Assembly: GCA_014885115.2 (NCBI GenBank)
Contig: WKLE02000450.1
Location: forward strand, 4,619 to 41,608
Direction of reading: 5' to 3'
Length of the DNA stretch: 36,990 bases
From: Asterionellopsis glacialis
Taxonomy: Eukaryota > Bacillariophyta > Plagiogrammaphyceae > Rhaphoneidales > Asterionellopsidaceae
In this document: positions 1 to 8,165 of the stretch, piece after piece
Layout of the letters: each line of letters opens with the position of its first letter
Numbering within the stretch: position 1 is the first letter of the stretch
Program-made: the position numbers and the translations under genes
The notes under the pieces: model-generated
Databases searched by the model: none
Told to the model about the DNA's origin: nothing
The model's input: only the letters and a program-made list of their open reading frames with translations

Positions 1-1191
1 ACCATTTTACGGTACCAATTTCTCTTTACACAACCACCGGACCCTACTAATCACTGGTATGGTTCCATGCACAAGGAGCTTCTGCATGGAATGGTACTGG
101 TGGTTGCTAGTTAAAAATGACTGTGTGTTGAGAAATTGGTACTGCAAACAGCACCATTTCACAAGATTGATCGGAAGAGATTTGGGTACAACTGCCAATT
201 TTTGTCAGTTGGGTGAGCCTGCAATACCAAAAAGTGCACTGGCCAAGTCATGACTGGATTCAATTCCAATACAAGTTGGCCATGCCATAATATAAAATAT
301 TAAGATATGTTTATACACCAGGTGTATATTCCAGTAGCATAAAAGTATAAAAATATAAATACATATATTATGATTTTTTTGAAGTATATAAAATTATTTA
401 TTCATGAACATGTTCATAATTTAAAAATATGAGTTTTGGGTCTATGTGGAGTCTACCAACCAAATGTCACAAGTTGGTCCACCTAATCCTGGAACAACTC
501 AGATACTGCTTTTCTGCTCTAAGTAACCTTCTAGGTTATGTATCAAGGTGCCCAGACAAGTTTTGGAAGGATCTCAGCAAGAGGTATCTTTCTGCAATAA
601 ACAACTTAGTTGCATTGACCTCCAATTTGTGTGCACCGCTTGTAATGGAGAATAGGTGAAATTTTCCTATGGATTGGATTTACATATTTAGCAGATCAGT
701 GTATTAAGGCAACAATACAACAGTAATGGAAGTGATTTGGCCAGCTCTTCAGTCAAGTTGCAATTGGAATTTGTTTCATTATAGATTTCCATTCTGCAAG
801 TCCTTTCACCCAATATGTTACATATTCTATTCCATCCCTGATCACCAAGCTTCACATTTCTTGAGAATAGCTAGGAAGAAATTATTTTTACATGCACATA
901 CATAAGTAGAAAATTTTTAAATTTTGGAAAATGCTCCAAGATTGATATAACAAAATTGGAGATGCGTGCGCAAAAATCAGACCAACTTGGTTTTTTTAAT
1001 ATAACAAAATTTGATACTGTAGTTGTGTTGGCTACAATGTGCTGATCTGGCTGGCTCACCAATGCCAATTCTAGAAATTGTCCAGTCAACCGAATTCATG
1101 AAAATGTCCCAACTTATGATGAAGTAAGCTCAGTCCACAGTGGAGTAAGACCCACTGTGTTTTGCTGAGTTCACTAGACTAAAAATGTCAC

Positions 1192-1207
1192 ACCCCAGTA
1201 CTGGGGT
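1192..1207. repeat. 16-base perfect palindrome
   Basis: ACCCCAGTACTGGGGT reads the same on both strands. It sits inside one copy of the diverged repeat phrase of this region, between its 5' half (AAATGTCACA) and its 3' half (TTCACCTAGTCCTGGAAC). The other two copies have only a few bases at that place. Confidence 0.7.
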
Positions 1208-1484
1208 AGTTCACCTAGTCCTGGAACTAGTCTTTATCAGTGTATGTTGATTGTCACAGATATATTTTTTAAAACCCTATCTAAAGGGCTTCTATGGGCA
1301 AAATGTCACAAAGTGGTTCACATAATTCTAGAACATGTCAACAAGACACATCCATTGCCTTGACTACATTGGATTTACTCTTCAGCAGCCTCTCCATTGC
1401 AAGACAGTTAGGTGCTATGATTGTCCCCTGTTGGTGCAACTGGATTCATCCTTGTGTCCTCTGGTATCACAAAAATATAGCACC

Positions 1485-1544
1485 CTCAATTGATTGAAAT
1501 GTGAGATAATCAAGCTCAATTGATTGAAATGTGAGATAATCAAG
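1485..1544. repeat. Exact 30-base tandem duplication
   Basis: Two adjacent identical 30-base units occupy 1485-1514 and 1515-1544. Each starts CTCAATTGATTG and ends AGATAATCAAG. There are only two copies, with no divergence, so the duplication is recent or an assembly artefact. No gene is associated with it. Confidence 0.9.
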
Positions 1545-2189
1545 GATTCAACCAAATGCAACCATTGTTCAAGACTTTGTTAAGTATCATTATACTGTCC
1601 ATCTCTTTGTCACATTCAGTTAACTACTTTTTGAAATACTGACAGAAACCTACCAAATAAACTGAGGTGAAAGCTCAAATGTGACAGGTGAAGTTTCATG
1701 AACTGAGCAAGTTTAATTCAGTATAGTTATAATCACACCACAATGCTATAGATTTATACATTACTTTCATACTATGCAAACAACAAATACAATACTATCC
1801 ATTCAATCAATGTCTTCATAGCAATGTTGTTTATGTTCCTTCCATGCAACTTACTCTTTTGTCTGTGCTGCCTCTGGAGGTAGCAGGTAGGGGGGTCCAT
1901 TGCAGTCCTATGCCATGGAGACACTACTGGTCACAACAGGATCTTTTCAGACCTCTGTAGGTGTTCCTCCATGGCAGGTGACTGCAACATCAAAAACTCT
2001 TACACCGAAACATTGCTATTCCAAACCATCTTGCAAGAATTGTCTTCCAGTTTGAATTGATCCATACATATCTGTGAAACAGGATATGGTGCAGGTCATT
2101 CTGCATCATTATTTTATCATTCAGCATCCGTCTCCACAACGTATCTTCCCATCACTCATAGTTTTGATAAATTTGATTGTCCATATCAA

Positions 2190-2570
2190 ATGGATGTCGT
2201 ATTTCAGAATGTATTAAATGAAACAAATCATCCTAGTAGTAAGCACCCAACAACGACAACAGATGGAACAACACCAATATCACCATTTCAATATTACAAG
2301 GGTGATTCATGTAAAACTGTACCACAATATTTGTTACCTGTGGTGTCATCATCTACAATTAAAATTCAATGTGACTTTGTCCATGGATCAAATTTGTGTG
2401 GTACAGATAATATTGATTTAGTGGAACATTCGCCGTGTGGGGTTATACTGACAAGTACAGCTATGAAATCCTTACACGACAATCAAGTTTATTTTGGACA
2501 TCGCCATGGTAATAAAAATCATCCCATGGCACAATGGAGAGAATTACGTCAAACGTGGTTGTATCCGTAA
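2190..2570 (+). CDS. Hypothetical protein, DUF6824-like motif, possibly truncated
   Basis: The frame encodes 126 residues from an ATG, rich in Ser, Thr and Asn like other genes here. I do not recognise the whole protein. Near the C-terminus (about residues 98-122) it carries NQVYFGHRHGNKNHP followed by WRELRQ. This resembles the opening of DUF6824, a diatom-rich domain that begins roughly DVxFGRGxGxxNHPGNxxFRxLV. The rest of that domain (the RFL and W-x-VGD region) is not visible: a TAA stop follows at once. The same frame stays open for 95 codons after it (2577-2864) but is not domain-like. The gene may continue through an unrecognised intron, be a decayed copy, or be spurious. It is divergent from nothing and lies head-on to the oxygenase gene that ends at 2952. 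Confidence 0.35.
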   Translation: MDVVFQNVLNETNHPSSKHPTTTTDGTTPISPFQYYKGDSCKTVPQYLLPVVSSSTIKIQCDFVHGSNLCGTDNIDLVEHSPCGVILTSTAMKSLHDNQVYFGHRHGNKNHPMAQWRELRQTWLYP

Positions 2571-2951
2571 CATCGTATGTTTGGAAGAAACAGAACCCTG
2601 GAACTTTCTAATAGGAAAAACCATAATAATAATTTATATTTGTCAAGAAAGGTGAAAGTACCATACAACATAAAATTTGTATGGCAATCACAACAGGTAA
2701 ATGCCAAACAAACAAGAGCACGCCTACTACTGCTACTGCGAAGGAAGAAACCAGTGGCCATGGCAATCCTCATACAGATATCTATCGTGCTGTACAACGA
2801 TTTGGTAATTTCAAGAATTTTTGTCCAAACTATCAAGCAAATATTCCAGAATTATAAATATTAGTTTCGTCCAATGCAACAGCGATTGCTTGCGTACCCA
2901 CTACTGTCTGTAGAAGAAAAAGTATCATTTCTGTGCGTCTCTTGTTTTTTC

Positions 2952-4397
2952 TCAGGGTTGTTCAAGAATGGTACGTCGTACTTGACTTTTTTCGGTCAAG
3001 GCTGATTGGATATGTTCAGGTGCCATGAGTTTCACTGTACGGAGCATATGATTACGTCGTCGTTCATTCCCCAAAAGCCAAATCTTGGCTGATTTAGTTT
3101 TAGCATCTTTTTGTTCTAGTGGAATGTCATCATTGTCATCATCGTCGTCATCTTCTTTGTTGTCATTGTTGATTATTGGTGTCATTATTGTTTCTTCATT
3201 CATAATATCCAATGATTTCCAGGTTTCCTTCGCATTACAGATGTTTGGTCTTTCTTCACATTCATCTTCTTTTAGTTCTTGTTGTTCTTGTTGCTGTACA
3301 TTTAATGGAGGTTCGGACCACGTATTGAATAATATAACACTTCTACCCCACTCTTCTTCAGGTTCAAATTTGGGAGTACCCATCGTAAAAAGTAAAAGCC
3401 ATAAATCAGCAGGTCTTGGAACAGCGTGAACGATATTACCTTCAAATCGAAGTAATCTTCCTGGTACAGCTGGAACTGTCACAAGTTCCACTTCTTTGGG
3501 GTTGTTGGTGTTCTTCTCCTGACTATTACTACTACATGTACTTGCAATATTACTCTCTTTTAGCAATTGACCACCGGACGAACGATCGGGAAACAAACAT
3601 GTAGGACCTTGAACTTCCGATCCTACTTGCAAGTACAATACATGTCCTTTGGTGGGGTATTTAAAATTTTGATCTGGACGTTCTGCACTACTGGTACCAG
3701 TTGCAAATGCATCATCTTGTGCCTTGGCAAGATTCTCATCTACATCTGCATGAGCCTCAATATGTCTCCATTCTTGTCGAGCCCAATATTCTACGTACAG
3801 TTCGTCATTGTCATCATCATTATTAGGTTGTGATGATGGTATAATTTGTTGCAAGATATCATCTAATACTTGTTCAATAGGATTGGAGGGTGTGGGTTGT
3901 CCTCGACGAAATACTCGATGACCTAAACCAGATGCAGATGCCTCCTTATGAAGTAACGAACGAGATTCAAGAGGAACAACATTATCCCATACATGGATAG
4001 GTGGTTGGTGTCTTGTTTGTTGTTGTTCCTCATTTACCATCGTTTCCTCGTGCTTTGTATCGCCTACGTCTAAATCATGATTAAGTGCATGCGCAAGAAA
4101 CGATGGTGATTGTTTTCTGTCATGATGGTTATTATGATTCAGAAATCCATCATTCCAAAATCCACGTATTATGGACGGTGATGATGATGATGATGATAGG
4201 AGTAAAGGCTTTGCGGTATTCACTATAAAGGATGATAGAACAACTCCACATGATATCATGAATATATGTACTAACAAGAGTAACGAGCACAAATTCAGCT
4301 GCATTCTAGTTGGCTTATTCGTATTCCCAAGAAGACTCAAACTAAACAAACCTATCTGACGAGGATGAGGAGGAGAAGAATCATTATTATGACTCAT
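2952..4397 (-). CDS. 2-oxoglutarate/Fe(II) oxygenase-like membrane or secreted protein
   Basis: The open frame reaches 4469 only through a TTG; the first ATG is at 4397 (481 residues). A second ATG at 4304 would start directly with the hydrophobic stretch LCSLLLLVHIFMISCGVV, a signal peptide or membrane anchor. The fold is suggested by an HxD...H iron triad: HADVD inside EWRHIEAHADVDE (His216 and Asp218 counted from the 4397 ATG) and a distal His (about 324) in GNIVHAVPRP, with Arg about 328 suited to bind 2-oxoglutarate. YPTKGHVLYLQVGSEVQGPT and LVTVPAVPGRLLRF are core strands typical of the double-stranded beta helix. The substrate is unknown; prolyl-hydroxylase-like proteins are the nearest group by motif. 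Ser-, Gln- and Asp-rich tracts, including one at about residues 415-425, pad the protein. The C-terminus is basic. Confidence 0.7.
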   Translation of the reverse strand: MSHNNDSSPPHPRQIGLFSLSLLGNTNKPTRMQLNLCSLLLLVHIFMISCGVVLSSFIVNTAKPLLLSSSSSSPSIIRGFWNDGFLNHNNHHDRKQSPSFLAHALNHDLDVGDTKHEETMVNEEQQQTRHQPPIHVWDNVVPLESRSLLHKEASASGLGHRVFRRGQPTPSNPIEQVLDDILQQIIPSSQPNNDDDNDELYVEYWARQEWRHIEAHADVDENLAKAQDDAFATGTSSAERPDQNFKYPTKGHVLYLQVGSEVQGPTCLFPDRSSGGQLLKESNIASTCSSNSQEKNTNNPKEVELVTVPAVPGRLLRFEGNIVHAVPRPADLWLLLFTMGTPKFEPEEEWGRSVILFNTWSEPPLNVQQQEQQELKEDECEERPNICNAKETWKSLDIMNEETIMTPIINNDNKEDDDDDDNDDIPLEQKDAKTKSAKIWLLGNERRRNHMLRTVKLMAPEHIQSALTEKSQVRRTILEQP

Positions 4398-4844
4398 GTT
4401 GTAATATATATTCAAGCAAAAGAACTTGCACTGCTTCCATATCACAACTATCAAGACTACCAGTAACAAATTCGACTAGAAGTGCTGATCGATCACCGAT
4501 TACGCATCAACAATCAACACATGAGATTGACAGTCTTTTTTGCTTGTGAACGCCTTATTTCGCAGAAAAGTTGTTTGTCTCAAAACATCACAACCCTCTG
4601 ACGTCTGACTGGCGACGGCAAGACGGACAATGGTACCTCCCAGGCACATCGACATCTTTTGATCTTTATCCTTACTCCTATTCATTCCTACGATTTCGTT
4701 CCACCTGCACCGCGATAGACCTCACACAACAACGCTCGCCATTGTCCAACGCAATGCCATCAAGCTGGCATTAGCAGCCAAAACGCAACTAACAGCATGA
4801 TGAGACTACAACAAGACAATGCAAATTTCCATGGCAGTAGGATA
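4398..4844. promoter_or_regulatory. Divergent 5' region between oxygenase and proteasome-like genes
   Basis: About 450 bases separate the two divergent start codons, so both promoters must lie here or overlap the 5' coding ends. I see no TATA box that I would trust. The CCAGGTAC palindromes found at other 5' regions are absent. Short open frames on both strands have no domain content. Confidence 0.35.
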
Positions 4845-5735
4845 ATGTCAATTCGAACAATATCATTTTTTGCGTGGCTATCCTTTATTTATCAGGCATC
4901 GATTGTGTCAGCGGCTCATTCTCGACGACGTCCCGTCTTCCGTCGTGAATCTCTGCCTCGTTACGACCGCTCCATCACTACGTTTTCAGAAGATGGTCTG
5001 CTTCAACAGGTTATGTATAGCATGGAAGCTTCTAGAAGGGGTCAAACAGTTGCTGCATTTGCGACATCAGACTGTGTCAGTGTAGCTGTAGCATCCTCGT
5101 CCGATATGAAGGTACATCGGATTGATGAACATGTACTGCTCATTACTTCCGGTTTAGTGGGGGATGGTCGAGCCCTTGCAGCCTTTCTGAGGGTTCAATG
5201 TCAAAATTTCCGATTGACGAATGGAGAAGCACCATATATCAAGGATGTGGCCGAGTTGGCATCCGGACTGCAGCATCAATTGACTCGTACAGGCGGGGCT
5301 CGGCCATTGGCATCTACTGCGTGTCTTGTGGGTGTCGATTCATCAGGACTTGCAATGTATCAAACGGAACCTGGAGGGAGCATGGAACAATGCAGATATG
5401 CTGCAGCGGGGAAGCTAAGAGACCAGGCAATGATGGCCTTGAACGAATTAGAGGGAAAATGGACTGCTCGTGCGTCACAGGATGATAGCCAAGAGGATGG
5501 TACTGCAGCAGAGAAATTATCAGTAGGCGAGCTTGCAAAGGGGGTTGCAAAATCAGTGTTGCAAGGTGAATGGGATCAAGACGATAAAGACAAAGTTGAA
5601 AGTGTAGATGTATGGGTAGTACAAAGCGATGAAACTAGAAGAGGCAATATTCGAATGACTTGTGCACTAAACGTAACACGTCAAAATGTGGATGATTTGA
5701 TGGATAGCTTCCCCCCTGCCACGAAGAATGAATAA
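4845..5735 (+). CDS. Proteasome alpha-type subunit with N-terminal signal peptide
   Basis: The frame opens at 4797 (312 residues). The ATG at 4845 (296 residues) puts a clean signal peptide at the N-terminus: SIRTISFFAWLSFIYQASIV ends in S-A, then A-H-S and an Arg-rich stretch. Immediately after comes the proteasome alpha-subunit signature YDRSITTFSEDGLLQQVMYS followed by MEASRRG, close to the canonical YDRAITxFSPDGxLxQVEYAxxAxxxG. Later segments also fit: DEHVLLITSGLVGDGRAL, RVQCQNFRLTNGE, ARPLASTACLVGVD and MYQTEPGGS. The match is nearest to alpha4-like subunits, but E-to-M in QVEY and an acidic C-terminal extension show divergence. Alpha subunits form the outer, non-catalytic rings of the 20S proteasome. 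A signal peptide is unexpected for a cytosolic complex. The residue after the predicted cleavage is not Phe, which in diatoms would favour ER or periplastid compartment over stroma. Confidence 0.8.
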   Translation: MSIRTISFFAWLSFIYQASIVSAAHSRRRPVFRRESLPRYDRSITTFSEDGLLQQVMYSMEASRRGQTVAAFATSDCVSVAVASSSDMKVHRIDEHVLLITSGLVGDGRALAAFLRVQCQNFRLTNGEAPYIKDVAELASGLQHQLTRTGGARPLASTACLVGVDSSGLAMYQTEPGGSMEQCRYAAAGKLRDQAMMALNELEGKWTARASQDDSQEDGTAAEKLSVGELAKGVAKSVLQGEWDQDDKDKVESVDVWVVQSDETRRGNIRMTCALNVTRQNVDDLMDSFPPATKNE

Positions 5736-6147
5736 GGCATGCTTGCCCCTTTTTCTAGATTATCGGCTGCAGCTACTCCTGAAGTGAAGAGGATTAGATT
5801 TGTTATTGAAGAGCAAAGTGTTATGCCTTGGCTTGTATCAATGTTCATGACATGTCACAACCTGAACTGATTGTTGTGAACATGACGTTACAAGACTCTG
5901 ATTTGAAAAGGTTTCTGATTACTATTCTACAGTTGATCATACAATTTCTTTGTAAATTCCTGGCTTGTCGTCACTTTTACGGATGAGCGAATTGACCTGA
6001 TATGGTGTCGCCATGATTTTCTGAAAGGAAACATGTCGCACCTCTCTTTGGCGTCCCAAGTATTGATTTGGTAAGATACTGTACCAACTCTCTGCGTAGG
6101 TTTGAAATGGTAAACAACAAAACGGTACTGTAACATTATAGTTAAAA
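5736..6147. other. Convergent 3' intergenic region
   Basis: This 412-base stretch separates the convergent ends of the proteasome-like and carrier genes. It should hold both polyadenylation regions. I see no gene, RNA or repeat in it. Confidence 0.5.
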
Positions 6148-7293
6148 TTACAACCTTTCTAGCAATTCTTCGACTCTTCCCACCTCATCGTCCGGATCAT
6201 CTTTCGCCGATCGGATAGCTACAACTTTCCGTTTTAACATGTCATATATAGGTAGATAGATTGCCGTAAATGGCACTAACCATGCTGCCCGGGCACCCGC
6301 ACCTGCAAAAACCGAAGCTACTCCATGCTGTTGCACAGTTTCAACAAAACAATTCCAAAAGTTAGAATACCCATCAATCATGACCTTGGTTTTGATGTTA
6401 TCCATGGGTGCAGTACTAAGGCCAGAAATTGCACCAACTATAGCTGCCAAAATTACTTCTTGCCAAGGTTTCAATGACTGATCCTCCTTTGGAAGTCTTC
6501 TCTGAACCATACGTTTGAAATTATCGTACAGACCCAACTCCAACATGGTGTAGGGGATATCTCTAAACAAGACTCCACCATAGCCGCGGAAGAAACCCAG
6601 AATGCCTTCATTTGAAAATATCCCCATGACAGCAGCTGCAATACTATCATAGTGTCCAACTTGAAGCGTTTGTTTGATCAATTCTCCTGGAACTAAGACA
6701 ACACTTGCAGCTACAAATGCAACAGCTGCACAAACAAACAAGGCCAATGTAGGATTAGAAATGTGTTCATCTGACCATTTTTTGAGCATTTCGTACACTG
6801 AAAACTTGATGCACCCCCCAATAACATCCGAGGGGATAATTACATTAATTCCTGCATAGAACCCTGCAATGCCATAATTTTGCCATAATTTTTGAGTTGC
6901 TTGCAACAAATTCAATCCCATTCCAATATTGCTTTGTTGAAGTGTCTTGATGCAATCAACAGGGTGAACAGCAAGATCACCCACCATGGTTGCCATTCCC
7001 CCAACTACAGCTAATTCCCAGAGAGCAGGGGTGATTTTTACCTTTTGTTGTTGCTGTCCAAGTTGTTCTGGTACACCATCCGTGTTATCGTCTGTATCCT
7101 CTACTGGAGATGAAGATGTCGTCATCTTTCTCAATGTTGGCTGTTTTACATTATTACTGCTTCGACGATTATGGTGGAATGCTACCACTTGATGGTGGAA
7201 TGAAAAAGCTGAAACATGATAATGATTTCGGAGTGAGCCTACAAAAATGAAAAGTACAAAAATGAATCTGTTCGCTAGAAAAGAACTTGTCAT
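6148..7293 (-). CDS. Mitochondrial carrier family protein, SAM-carrier-like, plastid-type presequence
   Basis: The 381-residue protein has the three repeats of the SLC25 family. Their signature helices read HPVDCIK (about 110-116), VPGELIKQTLQ (201-211) and APMDNIKTK (295-303). The second repeat, with VP-x-E-xx-KQ, is characteristic of S-adenosylmethionine carriers, which supports SAM/SAH exchange as the best guess. Unusually, the N-terminus has a hydrophobic segment (about 10-19) followed by HVSAF-SFHHQ (26-35) and a basic, Ser-rich stretch. This matches a diatom bipartite plastid presequence with Phe at +1. An inner-envelope SAM transporter of the plastid is therefore more likely than a mitochondrial one. 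An internal Met at 57 could give a form without the presequence. SLC25 carriers are usually about 300 residues; the excess is the N-terminal extension. Confidence 0.85.
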   Translation of the reverse strand: MTSSFLANRFIFVLFIFVGSLRNHYHVSAFSFHHQVVAFHHNRRSSNNVKQPTLRKMTTSSSPVEDTDDNTDGVPEQLGQQQQKVKITPALWELAVVGGMATMVGDLAVHPVDCIKTLQQSNIGMGLNLLQATQKLWQNYGIAGFYAGINVIIPSDVIGGCIKFSVYEMLKKWSDEHISNPTLALFVCAAVAFVAASVVLVPGELIKQTLQVGHYDSIAAAVMGIFSNEGILGFFRGYGGVLFRDIPYTMLELGLYDNFKRMVQRRLPKEDQSLKPWQEVILAAIVGAISGLSTAPMDNIKTKVMIDGYSNFWNCFVETVQQHGVASVFAGAGARAAWLVPFTAIYLPIYDMLKRKVVAIRSAKDDPDDEVGRVEELLERL

Positions 7294-7691
7294 CTTGCTG
7301 CAGCTTGAGCGATGTCACAACAATGATGTTGCAAAATAATGCCAAACAGGGAATAATGCGAAAACTCAGGCTTATTCCTTTCTTCAGAATCGGAACAAAA
7401 AAGGGACGCACAGACCATCGATTTGTATGACGTATTTCTACGTTTATCGAAGACATCATAGTAAACCTAGGTCCTACGTGCGACCGTTATGTGAAAGACC
7501 CTGCTTGCCAGAACCGATGTTGGCATCATTTGCATCAACGAGTGACTCAAGAATAAAACACTCGTCCGTTGTACCAGGTACAGTTAGGATCCTACCCAGG
7601 TACATACTATACTTATGCTATGAGTATAATATTAATACCTGGTAGTTCCAAAAAAGGGTACCTGGTACAGTACTGTACCCGCTCGTAAGAC

Positions 7692-7717
7692 AGGACTACC
7701 TGGGTACAGGTAGTCCT
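7692..7717. repeat. Inverted repeat, 11-base arms, 4-base loop
   Basis: AGGACTACCTG (7692-7702) and its exact reverse complement CAGGTAGTCCT (7707-7717) flank GGTA. A single strand would form a stable hairpin. It overlaps the next palindrome by two bases. There is no T-run after it that would suggest a terminator, and nothing ends here. Confidence 0.9.
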
Positions 7718-7735
7718 CTCTCTCTAGAGAGAGAG
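7716..7735. repeat. 20-base perfect palindrome CTCTCTCTCTAGAGAGAGAG
   Basis: This is a perfect 20-base palindrome centred on the XbaI-like core TCTAGA. An identical 20-base copy lies at 17822-17841, about 10 kb away in another intergenic region. Shorter versions occur at 11240-11253 and 17508-17519. Confidence 0.9.
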
Positions 7736-7744
7736 TCTCTATTG

Positions 7745-7758
7745 CTCTACCGGTAGAG
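7745..7758. repeat. 14-base perfect palindrome CTCTACCGGTAGAG
   Basis: A perfect palindrome with core ACCGGT, the second motif type of the cluster. The related 16-base form is at 7817-7832, and a CTACCGGTAG version recurs at about 17756-17765. Confidence 0.9.
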
Positions 7759-7762
7759 ATAG

Positions 7763-7801
7763 TACCTGGTAATGTCCTCTGGAGTAGAGTGTTACCAGGT
7801 A
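7763..7801. repeat. Inverted repeat, TACCTGGTAA arms
   Basis: TACCTGGTAA (7763-7772) and TTACCAGGTA (7792-7801) are exact reverse complements separated by 19 bases. The arms contain the CCAGGTA core that recurs throughout the intergenic DNA of this window. Confidence 0.85.
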
Positions 7802-7816
7802 GGACTAGAGGACTTT

Positions 7817-7832
7817 GTACTACCGGTAGTAC
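7817..7832. repeat. 16-base perfect palindrome GTACTACCGGTAGTAC
   Basis: A perfect palindrome sharing the core CTACCGGTAG with the 14-base palindrome at 7745-7758. It closes the palindrome cluster 5' of the carrier gene. Confidence 0.9.
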
Positions 7833-8165
7833 TACCAAACGGGTAGTCAGGGGCCTGTCAACGGTCTCACACACCTCAAGACTGTTCAGGATGGAATTGC
7901 AAAGCCTACTTACTACAAAGAAAATTTTTAATGCTTTATTTCAATTTTATCTTTTGAAGTTTGTTCTTATCCAACAAATACATCCACACAAACTCAAGTT
8001 GAAGAGAAAAAGGAACCACGCACAAAGGATGCCCCACCACTCCGCTAAAACTGCTTCAAATTGAAGCAAAATAAATGCCTACAATAACCCAGAGTATTTT
8101 TTTCCTATCTAGCGCCAAACTTAAAGGAATTTTTCCGCCAATAAAGCGCACAACCGTGGCAGACT

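Larger units (their letters stand above)
1..2189. other. AT-rich gene-poor region with diverged repeats
   Basis: No open frame here looks like a real protein: those present are short, lack domain motifs and have low-complexity AT-driven composition. The region holds diverged copies of one phrase, AAATGTCACA followed by TTCACCTAATCCTGGAAC-like sequence, near 463-495, 1181-1228 and 1299-1335. The middle copy is interrupted by a perfect 16-base palindrome at 1192-1207. It also holds an exact 30-base tandem duplication at 1485-1544. This suggests decayed repeat-derived DNA. The CCAGGTAC palindromes common further right are absent, so this stretch differs in character from the rest of the window. 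Confidence 0.5.
7294..8165. other. Intergenic region with a palindrome cluster
   Basis: There is no convincing gene between the 5' end of the carrier gene and the 3' end of the HA-repeat gene. Bases 7570-7835 are packed with perfect palindromes and inverted repeats, listed separately. The remainder is ordinary AT-rich spacer. Confidence 0.6.

Noticed and set aside
4398..4469. Upstream extension of the oxygenase frame.
   Set aside because: It begins at TTG; the first ATG is at 4397.
7570..7860. CRISPR array or bacterial terminator from the clustered hairpins.
   Set aside because: There is no regular repeat-spacer spacing, the motifs differ in length and order, and the genome is eukaryotic.
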